From Pedobacter sp. D749 (GTDB lineage: Bacteria > Bacteroidota > Bacteroidia > Sphingobacteriales > Sphingobacteriaceae), in the NCBI RefSeq assembly GCF_019317285.1, contig NZ_CP079218.1, positions 1,922,001 to 1,986,000 of the forward strand: 64,000 nucleotides of DNA, written 5' to 3'. The notes beneath the pieces were generated by a model. That model had not been told where the DNA came from. It worked only from the letters and a program-made list of their open reading frames with translations, and made no database searches. Position numbers and translations under genes: made by a program. Positions 19,069-28,062 of this stretch are shown here, piece after piece. How positions within the stretch are numbered: position 1 is the first letter of the stretch; each line of letters begins with the position of its first letter.

Positions 19069-20109
19069 TTATCGTATAAGGTTTGTGAAAATTCCCTGCG
19101 GATCGAGTTGGTGTTTTACCTTTTTGAAACCTGATACCACATCTCTACCAAAATACCCTGTATAATCAAAATCTTCAAATGTAAACTCAGCCTGCACATA
19201 GCGGCGGAAATATGGTTTTTCAAGAATGAATTCGGCAAAATCAGCTTCGAGCAAACGCAACAGCCCGATATCAAAACCTTTGTCATGCCACGGCTCTCCC
19301 CATATCCCGAGCGCCACCAGGCTTTCTTGCTGCGGGTAAATAAGCGGTGGATTGAACTTTTTGAAAGCGATATCATACCTGTATAAGGGCAAATTTACCC
19401 AGGTACGTTTGTGCACATGGCTGATCGTTTTCAATCCCTGAATGGCTTCTTCTACGTGCTCAGGCGTGGTGAACAGGTTATACCAGGCCAGTTTATTCCA
19501 GTGATGATTGTTTGAGGATATTTCACCGGTAATGTCCTGCGGATATTTTTCAGTGCCTTTGATTGGCCTTATCTTCAGGCATACTTCATAAATGTAACCC
19601 AATTGGCTCATTGAGCCAAAAAGCCATTCAAATATACCATCACCAAAAGAGCTGCGTACAGCCTTTCCACAACCGTTAACCAGTATCACGTGCTCCACTG
19701 TTTCCCAAAAACCTCCGTAACGCTGACTTGTAGCGCCAATACCACCTGCTGATAGATAGCCGCCCACTGTAGAAGCCGGTGCTGTACCATCGTTGTAAAC
19801 CAATAGCTCATAACCATATTTCCTGAGTGTTAGGTTTACGTTCCATATCGCTGCACCGGCTCCTACCGTAATCGTACCTGGTTTTTCAAAACGAAAATGC
19901 CTGATAAAAGTGGTCAGTAACAGTAACTCGCCATCCCTGGGTAAAGACGAGCTGTTCATAGAATGCCCATTGCCGCGGATGCGAAGCGGTCGCTTTTGAC
20001 GATATGCCTCTGCTATCACTTGGGTAATGTCCTCTAAAGTTTGAGCATTCGTTGTATCATAATTCACGGAACTTTGATGATGATCGCTGTAATCGGTTAG
20101 TTTTTGCAT
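19069..20109 (-). CDS. FAD-linked oxidase (VAO/PCMH family, sugar-lactone-oxidase-like)
   Basis: 346 aa from the ATG at 20109; a TTG two codons upstream is the alternative. The N-terminal FAD-binding PCMH domain shows IRGNGHSMN near residue 48, where the His is the residue often covalently joined to FAD, then VGAGAAIWN and TVGGYLSAGGIG, the pyrophosphate-binding loop. The C-terminal FEDFDYTGYFG region and LDPQGIFTN end fit D-arabinono-1,4-lactone oxidase-like proteins. The frame converges on the lanthipeptide operon, ending 62 bp away, so it has its own promoter. It may be an unrelated carbohydrate or alcohol oxidase; a tailoring role is speculation. Confidence 0.85.
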   Translation of the reverse strand: MQKLTDYSDHHQSSVNYDTTNAQTLEDITQVIAEAYRQKRPLRIRGNGHSMNSSSLPRDGELLLLTTFIRHFRFEKPGTITVGAGAAIWNVNLTLRKYGYELLVYNDGTAPASTVGGYLSAGGIGATSQRYGGFWETVEHVILVNGCGKAVRSSFGDGIFEWLFGSMSQLGYIYEVCLKIRPIKGTEKYPQDITGEISSNNHHWNKLAWYNLFTTPEHVEEAIQGLKTISHVHKRTWVNLPLYRYDIAFKKFNPPLIYPQQESLVALGIWGEPWHDKGFDIGLLRLLEADFAEFILEKPYFRRYVQAEFTFEDFDYTGYFGRDVVSGFKKVKHQLDPQGIFTNLIR

Positions 20110-20290
20110 GATCAAATAAAATTTTAATCAGATGTACGAAAATATTGTCGGCTTAAAATATAGAGCTGCTAAGGTTGGTTTTATTTAGGCAGGCCCAAAG
20201 AGCTGGTAATCTCAGGTATATATTTGCTTATTGATCAGCTGTAATAGTTTAAATCAAGCTGGATGAAATAGCGTATTACACAAGATCTCT

Positions 20291-21013
20291 TTACTCCAGA
20301 AAATAGCTCAAAATCTTATATTCTCCGTTTATTCTGCCAAAGTCAAAGTGGACATGATTGTATTTAGTTTTTTGAACAGGTATTTCGATACTAACAGAAT
20401 AGATACTGCTTCCTTTATCAGTATAAGCCTGTAATTGAGCTTTATAATCATTATCAGGCTTTACATCGCCAGGTAGCCTTCCGATGATATCTTTTTGTCT
20501 AGTTTCAGGGATGTTTTCTAATATCTCATCTGTGAAAATTTTACTATACTGCTCATCGAATTGTTTTTTGTTCATCATTCCACCTTTCCAATTTTCTGAG
20601 CCCAACACCTCGTATTCATTGTTTTTTTGATTGTATTTCAATTTTTCTCTGGTGGTTTGGAATGGAAAATGGATCATCGCTGAGATTTTTGCTTTATCTT
20701 TAGTTTTAGCAGCAGCCATGAACTTTAAATAAAATAATGCGTAATGATAACCATCGCCAGCTGTGGTGTCATATATGTAATTTTCTACTGGAAACATACC
20801 TTTTTCAAGTTTAAGATCATCGACGGTTTTATAGAACGATTTTACGTTCATGTTAATTTTATCTGTTACTTTTTTTACTTCCTGAAGACTATCCTGAACA
20901 TGTGTTTGGGGTGTATTCGTCGTGCCATTTTCAATGGTTATGGTTTGTTTAGGATGATCATTGCATGCTATAATGAACAGAGGCAATATAAAAAATAGGG
21001 GTTGGTATTTCAT
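20291..21013 (-). CDS. Putative lipoprotein, candidate immunity protein for the muramidase-like gene
   Basis: 240 aa. The signal peptide ends in the lipobox FIIAC, so the mature protein is a lipid-anchored periplasmic protein. The rest is a soluble alpha/beta domain rich in Lys and Asp that I cannot assign; the C-terminal part, with VHFDFGRINGEYKILSYFLE, looks like an NTF2/SnoaL-type fold strand but this is only an impression. It starts 3 bp after the muramidase-like gene, so the two are surely co-transcribed. A cytoplasm-made muramidase followed by a periplasmic lipoprotein is the usual layout of a peptidoglycan-hydrolase effector and its immunity protein. Base composition is more AT-rich than that of the lanthipeptide genes. 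Confidence 0.75.
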   Translation of the reverse strand: MKYQPLFFILPLFIIACNDHPKQTITIENGTTNTPQTHVQDSLQEVKKVTDKINMNVKSFYKTVDDLKLEKGMFPVENYIYDTTAGDGYHYALFYLKFMAAAKTKDKAKISAMIHFPFQTTREKLKYNQKNNEYEVLGSENWKGGMMNKKQFDEQYSKIFTDEILENIPETRQKDIIGRLPGDVKPDNDYKAQLQAYTDKGSSIYSVSIEIPVQKTKYNHVHFDFGRINGEYKILSYFLE

Positions 21014-21016
21014 AAT

Positions 21017-21886
21017 TTAACTCTTTGCTACAGTCACTTTACCCAGTTGCTCCATTCGTTTAAGTATCACAGCTGTACCTACTTGATCGGATATTTCATC
21101 ACCATACCACTTAGTCTTATAATTATTTTCCTTCAATTCTAAATATGCTCCTTTGCTGTAAAAATCTGATCCACCCCAAAGATATGGAGAATTTACTCCG
21201 TGATACATCTCATAACCAAAACCGTTATATTTTTCTAATCGTATTAGCATGTTTTTAAGATCCCAATGATCGTTCCAACCGTCTTTTTTTCCTTGGAATA
21301 TAAGCGCATCAACAGCACTTTCTTCAAAACTAAATGGGGGAGCGTGTAGAACATAAGGTCTATGCGCTGGTACTTTTCTGGTAAAATTCTTTAAACTATC
21401 ACCATTATGCAAATGCCTTGAGAAGTCATTTCCAGATTCTCTATAATGTACAAGTGCTATAAAATACCATGGAATTATAGCACCGAGTGTATCAAAGCTC
21501 ATTATCGGTTTGCCGTTAATTCGTCTTTTTAGTTCAAGACTTAAAGGATTAGATTTTCCGTCTTTACTATCCGGCGGGGTTTCTGGTAGTCCATGCAATG
21601 TTCTATTTATTTTAATTCTTTCTTCCACAGGTATACTGGGTTTCGCGGATGGGAATAATGGCCATCTGTACATACTTGGGCGGTTTAACTCTTCTCTTAC
21701 AAGTAAAGCAATCTCTTGGTATCTACGTTGATTTGGCAGTATCGAGTTCTGGATAATGTTGTCAGCCTGCCCCTGAGTAGCAAGTTTAATCTTTAATTGA
21801 TTATACATATCTAAGAAATGTATTGAGTTGATACTAAAGCGTGTCTTTGGCATACTAGTGAGACTAGATATCTGTAATTTAGACAT
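21017..21886 (-). CDS. Lysozyme/muramidase-like peptidoglycan hydrolase without signal peptide
   Basis: 289 aa. The central part matches, by memory, a widespread lysozyme-like family: IPWYFIALVHYRESGNDFSR with the likely catalytic Glu, then HLHNGDSL, a KVPAHRPYV turn, and the C-terminal KYNGFGYEMYHGVNSPYLWGG block. The first 60 residues are an extra helical region. No signal peptide is seen, so export must use another route (for example type VI secretion), or the protein acts as a phage-like endolysin. The lipoprotein gene follows after 3 bp. No secretion-system gene is in the window. The hydrolase family is fairly sure, the effector role is inference. Confidence 0.75.
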   Translation of the reverse strand: MSKLQISSLTSMPKTRFSINSIHFLDMYNQLKIKLATQGQADNIIQNSILPNQRRYQEIALLVREELNRPSMYRWPLFPSAKPSIPVEERIKINRTLHGLPETPPDSKDGKSNPLSLELKRRINGKPIMSFDTLGAIIPWYFIALVHYRESGNDFSRHLHNGDSLKNFTRKVPAHRPYVLHAPPFSFEESAVDALIFQGKKDGWNDHWDLKNMLIRLEKYNGFGYEMYHGVNSPYLWGGSDFYSKGAYLELKENNYKTKWYGDEISDQVGTAVILKRMEQLGKVTVAKS

Positions 21887-22031
21887 AACATACTATAAAG
21901 CAAAGACTTATTTTGTCTTAATTATCGCTTTTCGCATTAAGATTACAGTACAAAGAACTTCAAGAGCAGGAAAAAATATAAAAATCCCATTGCAGATCAG
22001 TACAATGGGATTCTCTTTATATCTAAGGATA

Positions 22032-22240
22032 TTATTTTTTCTTTAGTTCTAAACGTATGTTTTTAACAAAGTCAACTGAAACCTCTGCAATTTTGGTGAT
22101 CTGTTCATCAGCTAGGTCAAGCTCCAATATCAGGTTTCTACAATTGCATGTTTCGTCTTTTCTTCGCCTCTGCGGTACAGGAAGTCTTTTTCTGCACTGA
22201 AAATTTGCTTATTGTTTCCATAGCAGAAATTTTGATCTTT
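22032..22240 (-). pseudogene. C-terminal remnant of an Rpn/PD-(D/E)XK transposase-like nuclease
   Basis: Two frames joined by a frameshift near 22140 give a Lys/Glu-rich linker (FSAEKDFLYRRGEEK) followed by LELDLADEQITKIAEVSVDF, the typical tail of Rpn-family recombination-promoting nucleases in Bacteroidota. The nuclease domain is missing. It is debris of a mobile gene and cannot be functional. Confidence 0.7.
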
Positions 22241-22330
22241 GTTTTCATGCTCTTATTTGTGTATTTAAAAGCGGTCGGCACATGAGCTGCCTACCAGAAA
22301 GGGTTAAATTGAGGCGAATATCTGTCTTAA

Positions 22331-22624
22331 AGGCGCCATGTCACTACTTACCTTTTCATCCAGCATTTTTGCATAGAGTTGGTTGGTGCGGATAATCGCC
22401 ATATTGACCATATTTGCCAATTGGCCGGAAATACCAATCATGTTAGAATTGGTTCTGATCTGGATGGTGCTTTCGGAAAAGAATAATGTCCTTAGGACCT
22501 GGAGACGATTGCAGATTTACAAAAAATACCGGCTTTATTTAAGAAGAGAGGTTATACCGATACCGATGTTGAAAACCTGATGTATGGCGACTGGTTATGT
22601 TTTCTAAGAAAGGCCCGGGCATAA
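22331..22624 (+). pseudogene. C-terminal remnant of a membrane dipeptidase (peptidase M19)
   Basis: The frame reads IDHICQLAGNTNHV, then RIGSDLDGAFGKE, the conserved zinc-site region of M19 dipeptidases (usual form VGIGTDLDGG). Two in-frame stops follow at 22484-22486 and 22493-22495, then TIADLQKIPALFKKRGYTD and a normal C-terminus ending at 22624. The N-terminal two thirds are missing. The combination of truncation and two stops shows an old, dead copy. Confidence 0.8.
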
Positions 22625-23245
22625 ATACAACCTTACAAAAAAATAAGTAAAACTATATTTTGGCTTGTATTAGCGATTTCGGCAATTAACGCAAAGCGTT
22701 TTGCGAAGCAACAAATAACGTTGCACGATATAAAAACCCCAGTTGCTGGTAGAAAGCAGCATAAAAGATTTGCTTTCGGGGATGAATTTGAAGAAGACTT
22801 AATTCCGCGTTTGTAAAAAAAAAGATCCTGTTTGCCCTTTAATTTTGATCATAACAACCCTGAAAACCATAATTTTAGTATCTTAGGATAATCAGAAAGA
22901 GATGATCACCCAAATCGATCCATCTGATTAAAAAACTCCAAAAAGAATATTCCAAATTCCACCTTCACGCCACATTTACCCCACGTTTTAGCCACCTTCC
23001 GGCCGGGTCTGCTTCGTACCTGCTTGCACTCAACTTCACACCTACTTCGGTTGAGTTGTAGTCCTGGTGTAGATTCGGTAGGTCAAAGATTTGCATTGCT
23101 TTAGATCTGCAGGTTAACAACAAGTAAATAAAAGGTGAGGAGCGGGTTATCTTAGGGTATTGTTGGTGTATAGCTGTGTCGGAGCAGGTCCAAGTAAAGG
23201 AACAATAAACGGCTGTTCGGGATTTTAGCACAGTGAAATCCTTTT
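22625..23245. other. Non-coding debris left of the first att copy
   Basis: No intact gene. A plus-strand open frame at about 22625-22816 without a start codon reads like a signal peptide start (ISKTIFWLVLAISAINA) plus about 35 residues, and may be the start of a lost secreted protein. A minus-strand open frame at 22965-23252 has unnatural composition and is probably spurious. Confidence 0.35.
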
Positions 23246-23280
23246 TAAACAAAAATCCTCCAATGAGCGTTGGAGGATTT
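23246..23280 (-). terminator. Displaced original terminator of tRNA-Lys
   Basis: A perfect 10-bp hairpin (arms 23253-23262 and 23271-23280, loop 8 nt), followed on the minus strand by a T-rich run. It abuts the far-left att copy at the same 3-4 nt distance as the present terminator abuts the tRNA, but with a different stem sequence. This is what is expected if it was the original terminator before the islands inserted. Confidence 0.7.
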
Positions 23281-23283
23281 CTG

Positions 23284-23299
23284 TGATCCCGCTGGGATT
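23284..23299 (-). other. att copy 0, far-left boundary of the tRNA-Lys island array
   Basis: TGATCCCGCTGGGATT is identical to the last 16 nt of the tRNA-Lys gene at 49899-49914 read on the same strand. It is the distal attachment site, next to the displaced terminator, and marks the left end of island A. Confidence 0.85.
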
Positions 23300-24068
23300 T
23301 GCACCTAGTGTTAAAATCAGCGTTTAATAGTATTTAATGCGGTTTTAAATTTTGACTCACCTAATCTCTCACCATTTTTTTTGGCACGTTTTAGCTGCAA
23401 TTGCTATAGTGTAAATATAACCATTCTCTTTTAAAATTGGAAGTAATTTAAGTTACTAATCACTGCGCGGTTCGACTCCGGTACATAGTACATCGTTTGT
23501 ACTACCGAAAAGAAGTACGAACGATTTTTTTGTAGTCACCTTTACAAATTTTACTTTAAATTCACTCGATTGATATCAGTTGAAAAAACCAATATAGTGA
23601 CCCCACTTCGTCAAACCAAGAATCAATTGACAAGCAAGATTTTATAGCAAATTTATTTTCGGAGAGAGGGAGTATAGTTCATATGTTTTATCCTGCTGTA
23701 ATTAGGTTGGTTTTTTCAGAAATGCTTAATAAAATAGCTATTTAAATGCTGAAAAAGTAGCGTTCTAGAAACCCCAATATCGGCAATGTGCGAAATTTAA
23801 TAATGTGGAGAAAAATTGTCGCATTTAAATCTAAAAAAGAGCTAAATTGTATTATTGTTTTGTACACCATAGAATAGCAGTCCAAACGGACCATTTAAAT
23901 CAATTCAAGCCCAGGGATACTTTTATCCCGGGGTTTGTTGCTTAATAAGGGGCTTATTTTTTTTCATGCTCCATGAGTAAGGTTTAAATAGAAACAGCAG
24001 AACCTCACTTTCCAGTTTGATTCCTGAATGAATTCCCCCCGTCAAAACGGCAAGCTGTTTTTTAAGAC
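23300..24068. other. Left end of island A, non-coding, with hairpins
   Basis: No gene is seen. GACTCACC at 23355-23362, then CTCTCACCATTTT, resembles the ends of the other islands. A terminator-like hairpin at 23492-23532 (arms ATCGTTTGTACT and AGTACGAACGAT, then seven T) reads on the plus strand. A second hairpin at 23909-23934 has CCCAGGGATA against TATCCCGGGG. The remainder is AT-rich. Confidence 0.5.
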
Positions 24069-25271
24069 CTAGATGTTTTCACCATGGCACTTTTTCAACT
24101 TTTTCCCCGAACCACATGGACATAGATCATTGCGGGCAATTTTTTTGCCCGCTCGCCTGGCGGCCGAACTGGCATCGCGAAGCTGTCTGGCCGTTTTCTG
24201 GTGTTTTTCCAGGCCAACGGTCAGCACATCGTCCAGAAACAGATTGGGATGCCATCCCGATAACAGGTTGTTCACCACGTAGGAGTCCACCGCCGATACT
24301 GCCACGCCTGCAGGCGTATTAAACCAGCCGATCAAGTTGGGGACCAGCCATCGCAAATGCTTCAGCCAGCCCTGGGCACCACCTTTTCTTGCACTTGAAG
24401 CAAGTATTTTGATCACCTCTGTGCGCTTATAATCCTCGCTTTCCAGCCATTCCCGGAACTTACGGCCATCCCGTTCGCCGCGCATATCGACGATGGCCTT
24501 TATCGTGATCACGCCATTGAGATATAGGTTCGCCAGATCGGGCAACTGTTTCATTGTCCCGATCTCTTTAAACAATGCGATCGGATCCGGCGTTTTGCCA
24601 GCCATGTAGCCTCCCAGCTTTCCAGACATGATTTCCCTTGTGCCAAACTCCGTAGACAGGGTAGTCAGGCCAAGTTCCTGCTGATAAATCAGGCTTTTGT
24701 TGGACTGGTTCAACCGGTAAAGCGGTAAGGTGTCTCCATCACTCACCAGTGTAGTTGTATACGATCCTTCAAAGCCCAGAAGCCTGGTCAGCCTTCCGTT
24801 TTTCAGATCCGAAGCATCTTCCCGGGTCACCAGCTCCGAAACCCACTCACCGTCAACCTCGATACGGGTATGATCAGCCAGAAAAATAAGGTGGTCCAGC
24901 ATTTCCCTGACCTTCGCCCCGGTGTGCTTCGCCTTCAGCCGGCCATGAATCGCGTCCAACTGAAGCGCTGTCGAATTGCTGAAATTCATCAGCATATTTA
25001 CCCCATCGTTAGGCAGAAAAGCAGTAGAAGTACCGCCGTCATCAATGATACGCAAAATGCCCTGCCTGAACAGATAAAGGGTATTGGTAATCCCAAGCAG
25101 TTCGATCACTGGTTCTAAGATATCCAGACGTATCACCAGCTCGTCATGGGTCAGCAGTGCGGTAAGGAGGCGGGAAAGCCCATGCTGCTTTTCAAATGCC
25201 TCCAGTTCAGGTGCCTGTTGGCCAAAAAAACCTATCGGATAACAGAGGTCATCCAGCAATATCGTACTCAT
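24069..25271 (-). CDS. SEC-C motif protein, 400 aa, last gene of a four-gene putative defence operon
   Basis: The last about 25 residues, NDLCPCGSGKKLKKCHG, are a SEC-C zinc-binding motif (CxCx8CH), known from SecA and many unrelated proteins where it is thought to help binding to nucleic acid or protein partners. The first about 370 residues are mostly helical and match no family I know. No membrane segment or signal is present. The ATG is 4 bp behind the preceding gene's stop. With the nuclease and putAbiC-like genes upstream on the same strand, it is a candidate component of an anti-phage system; this is inferred from context. Confidence 0.8.
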   Translation of the reverse strand: MSTILLDDLCYPIGFFGQQAPELEAFEKQHGLSRLLTALLTHDELVIRLDILEPVIELLGITNTLYLFRQGILRIIDDGGTSTAFLPNDGVNMLMNFSNSTALQLDAIHGRLKAKHTGAKVREMLDHLIFLADHTRIEVDGEWVSELVTREDASDLKNGRLTRLLGFEGSYTTTLVSDGDTLPLYRLNQSNKSLIYQQELGLTTLSTEFGTREIMSGKLGGYMAGKTPDPIALFKEIGTMKQLPDLANLYLNGVITIKAIVDMRGERDGRKFREWLESEDYKRTEVIKILASSARKGGAQGWLKHLRWLVPNLIGWFNTPAGVAVSAVDSYVVNNLLSGWHPNLFLDDVLTVGLEKHQKTARQLRDASSAARRAGKKIARNDLCPCGSGKKLKKCHGENI

Positions 25272-25275
25272 CTAT

Positions 25276-25833
25276 TTAGGAACGGATTAACAAGGTTCTG
25301 AGAAAAACGAGTTTGTCGGCCAGCGCATGTCTGATCTTCGCAAAATCCAAAGCCTGATCCGTGGCATATCCCGCAAAGCCCGAGTCCCGCGCCTCCACAA
25401 AAATCCGCTCCTTTCTGATCAGTTCAACAAGGCCCTGGTGAAGCGTCCTGTAATTTTCCGATCCGCGGACGTGCTCAACCGCTCTTCTGAACAGATCCAA
25501 ACGGTCTACCTCTCCAAAACCTTCAATATCATTGAGGTTGTGAATGAAGTTCTTCGCATAAGCCGCTACCGACGCCACTACAATCGCCTGGTATTCCCGC
25601 TCAGCATCCAGCAGCAGATGGAGCTGGTAAATATTGTCCCGCTCCACATAATTGCCTGCAGCCAGGTAGACTTCCTGCAGATGCTGGGCATAAGCCTCCA
25701 AGGGCTCATAGCCCTCAAAATGCAGCACACTGCCACCGGCAACCGTTTCCAGACCCGCCGGCAGCTCGAGCCCATGCTGAACAAAGTCGCTCGGATAAGT
25801 ATCTTTAAGGCTGATGCTAATTTCTTTTTTCAT
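25276..25833 (-). CDS. Hypothetical protein, 185 aa, in the putative defence operon
   Basis: Starts at the ATG 25833 (a TTG eight codons upstream is possible). It is probably cytoplasmic, without recognisable motifs; the first 45 residues look like a beta-rich region (VAGGSVLHFEGYEP), the rest is helical (LLDAEREYQAIVVASVAAY, then LDLFRRAVEHVRG). The spacing to the SEC-C gene is only 4 bp, so they are a pair. The gap to the putAbiC-like gene upstream is about 95 bp. I cannot give a function. Confidence 0.75.
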   Translation of the reverse strand: MKKEISISLKDTYPSDFVQHGLELPAGLETVAGGSVLHFEGYEPLEAYAQHLQEVYLAAGNYVERDNIYQLHLLLDAEREYQAIVVASVAAYAKNFIHNLNDIEGFGEVDRLDLFRRAVEHVRGSENYRTLHQGLVELIRKERIFVEARDSGFAGYATDQALDFAKIRHALADKLVFLRTLLIRS

Positions 25834-25927
25834 AAATGCTAACTTTTTCTGCCACAAGATAATTTTTTCGTGTTTAATTGCCGACTAAAACTTTCCCACA
25901 GGTACTTAGCATACATTTTTGCTGTGC

Positions 25928-27139
25928 CTATTCCTCTGATTCGTACTTGATTTCCGGATAGTAAGTCCGGTACCTGAAACCGAACAAACTCTCCCCAGGC
26001 AGATTTTTGATCAGGTTATACTCCGTAATGAGGTGATTTTTGCGGCGAAGTTTATCCACCTGATCTTCGTCCATATTTTCCGTGCGCTTGTATTCGGCGA
26101 GCAGTTCCCATTTCATGCCAAGCGTAGAAATGCTGTTGATGAAAAAAAGTGCCTGCTCATAGGTAGACAGTTGTGCCCGGAGCGTTTTGCCATATAAATA
26201 TTTCTCCTTCCGGTCTAGATTGTGGTGATAATGAAGATACTTATAGGTCTGAAACAGATGACGGAAATAATGACCGAGGCGGTGCTGATGCCCCCCGTAA
26301 TATTTGGTGTAATCATTACGTGCTAAAAAACGCAGTTCATCATCGCTTAAGGTGGGATTGGTAATTGTTGCCCTACGTTTATAATCATAAAGTTCGCGGA
26401 TCTTGGCCCGCTGGGCGCTGACTGGAAGTGACCTAAAATACACAAAGTTTTGAAAGCGTTTCTCATCTTCCCGCTGAGGCTTTAGCTTAATATAAGCGAG
26501 CAGTTCTCTGAAATGTGCATTATTATACCTGCTTCGAAAACGGTGCGTGAGTACCTGCTCACCCTCATTGCCTATACCAAAGAAAACAATACAGTACGCG
26601 GTATCGATCATGGCCATTTCCTTGACATCGATATACGGGCTGATCCTGTCTGCAATCCGCTTGAGTTCGGCCTGGTATTTGGGAAGGATATAGTCATCGG
26701 TCTTTCGGAAAAATTTTTTCACCTCAAAGTAGCATTCCATAAATTCGGCATAAATAAGACGGAACACCTTCCGGTTCTCGGCCAGCTCCTGATGATCAGA
26801 AAGCGATCTGGAAAGCCGCATCTCGGCCACGTTTTCCCGGTGCAGTCTGAGCATTTCAAAAAAAGCAGCCTCGAAAGCTTCCCGTTTGTTCTGAGTGGTC
26901 TGCTCGCGGAAAGATAAATAGATCAGCGCAGTACCCGTGAGGGCGAAAAGGGTGCCCACAATGCCTCCGATAAAGTCCCCGACCTGGCCGGTTACATCCA
27001 TCATCCATTCTCCCTCACCGTTGATCTCAAATGGAGCCGATAGCGCGTAAAAGAAATAGACAGAAATACCAATACCAAGTACGGTCAATAGGGCAGATGC
27101 CCATAGTAAAAGGGTTTTCATATATGCGTTTTTGAGCAT
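25928..27139 (-). CDS. putAbiC-like membrane protein (putative phage abortive infection)
   Basis: 403 aa with two membrane helices near the N-terminus (about residues 9-32 and 53-75) followed by a long cytoplasmic helical domain. The block starting EAFEAAFFEMLRLHRENVAE after the second helix is the signature of the putative phage abortive infection family (putAbiC, PF16872). The start ATG shares a base with the stop of the nuclease gene (TAATG), so the two are translationally coupled, which also supports this start. Members of this family are seen in defence islands, acting presumably at the inner membrane after infection is sensed. Family call moderate to good; mechanism unknown. Confidence 0.8.
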   Translation of the reverse strand: MLKNAYMKTLLLWASALLTVLGIGISVYFFYALSAPFEINGEGEWMMDVTGQVGDFIGGIVGTLFALTGTALIYLSFREQTTQNKREAFEAAFFEMLRLHRENVAEMRLSRSLSDHQELAENRKVFRLIYAEFMECYFEVKKFFRKTDDYILPKYQAELKRIADRISPYIDVKEMAMIDTAYCIVFFGIGNEGEQVLTHRFRSRYNNAHFRELLAYIKLKPQREDEKRFQNFVYFRSLPVSAQRAKIRELYDYKRRATITNPTLSDDELRFLARNDYTKYYGGHQHRLGHYFRHLFQTYKYLHYHHNLDRKEKYLYGKTLRAQLSTYEQALFFINSISTLGMKWELLAEYKRTENMDEDQVDKLRRKNHLITEYNLIKNLPGESLFGFRYRTYYPEIKYESEE

Positions 27140-27894
27140 TAAAATTTAAACTGATCACTTTCGAAATACCACAATCCCTGGTGCTCATACTTCACACGTT
27201 CGTGCGTGCCCAGAACCCGGAGGTACTGATGGCCACAATGATTGCAGGATTGTTTTTTACGGTTGAGTATGCCTTCGGCAGACCGGCCGCAATCGGGGCA
27301 GGTAACCTGTCCCCAGCTATAGCCAGTCAGTAGTGTACGGATCTCCCTGCGGCCATAATTGTTACCGGTCACCAATTGCAGCTTTTCCCGGATCACATTG
27401 TCGATACAGGTCAGAAAGTCCGAAACATGGTTTTCGTTTTCAGAAAACTTCACAATCTCCTGGTGGATCTCTTTCGAGCTGAAGCGCATGACCAGCCAGC
27501 CGGCCGCCTGGAGATTGGCATCCTTTCGTCGGTCTTTCCGCACATGTTTCTCTCCATGTGACCTTTGCCCGTCCACTTCAATGGCGACTTTTACCGGATC
27601 ATTTATCGAACCGCCATAAATGGCAAAATCAAGCTCATAATCAATTCCGGGAACCCTCAAATCATAGATATCCCGAACCAGAACCATCTCACCGGGACGG
27701 ATCAGGTAATCGGTATGGTCTCTCGGAAACTGATTCAGGACCAGGAAAAAAGCTTTCTCCAGTTCACTTACATTCTTCTTCAGCAAAAAATCATCAATAT
27801 CGCGCATCCAGAGATCCTTGATCCCATATTCATCATGCCGTAAACTGTAAGCAATCTGATCACGCAGATTTTCTATATAAGGGCTAAAGTCCAT
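27139..27894 (-). CDS. DUF559/Vsr-type PD-(D/E)XK nuclease with C-terminal zinc ribbon
   Basis: 251 aa. Residues about 85-145 form a Vsr-like endonuclease core: YELDFAIYG (Asp89), then VAIEVDGQRSHG (Glu106, Asp108) and AGWLVMRFSSKEI, where mature DUF559 proteins have the last strand and helix. Residues 199-220 carry two CxxC pairs (CPDC, CNHC), a zinc ribbon that probably binds nucleic acid. It is the first gene of the operon with the putAbiC-like membrane protein (1-bp overlap), the 185-aa protein and the SEC-C protein. A DNA-cutting effector or sensor is inferred. The first 80 residues are helical and unassigned. Confidence 0.85.
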   Translation of the reverse strand: MDFSPYIENLRDQIAYSLRHDEYGIKDLWMRDIDDFLLKKNVSELEKAFFLVLNQFPRDHTDYLIRPGEMVLVRDIYDLRVPGIDYELDFAIYGGSINDPVKVAIEVDGQRSHGEKHVRKDRRKDANLQAAGWLVMRFSSKEIHQEIVKFSENENHVSDFLTCIDNVIREKLQLVTGNNYGRREIRTLLTGYSWGQVTCPDCGRSAEGILNRKKQSCNHCGHQYLRVLGTHERVKYEHQGLWYFESDQFKF

Positions 27895-28062
27895 AACAAG
27901 TTATTGGCTAAAACATATCCCGTTGTGATAGGTCATAAACGCCCGGATTAGGGCATGGTCAAAATTGAGGGATAAGGCCCCCTGAAGTGCGTCGAGTCTT
28001 TTCATGGCGTTAATTGATTTGCTAAAATAGAAATCTTAATCTGAAATTCTTACCTTAAAGCC

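Noticed and set aside
19069..20109. FAD oxidase as a sure member of the lanthipeptide operon
   Set aside because: It is on the opposite strand and convergent; co-regulation is not shown.
22965..23252. Small minus-strand gene left of att copy 0
   Set aside because: Unnatural composition, and its 5' end runs into the terminator hairpin.
23470..23485. tRNA fragment at GGTTCGACTCC in the left end of island A
   Set aside because: A single T-arm-like match without acceptor pairing; may be chance or a very old relic.
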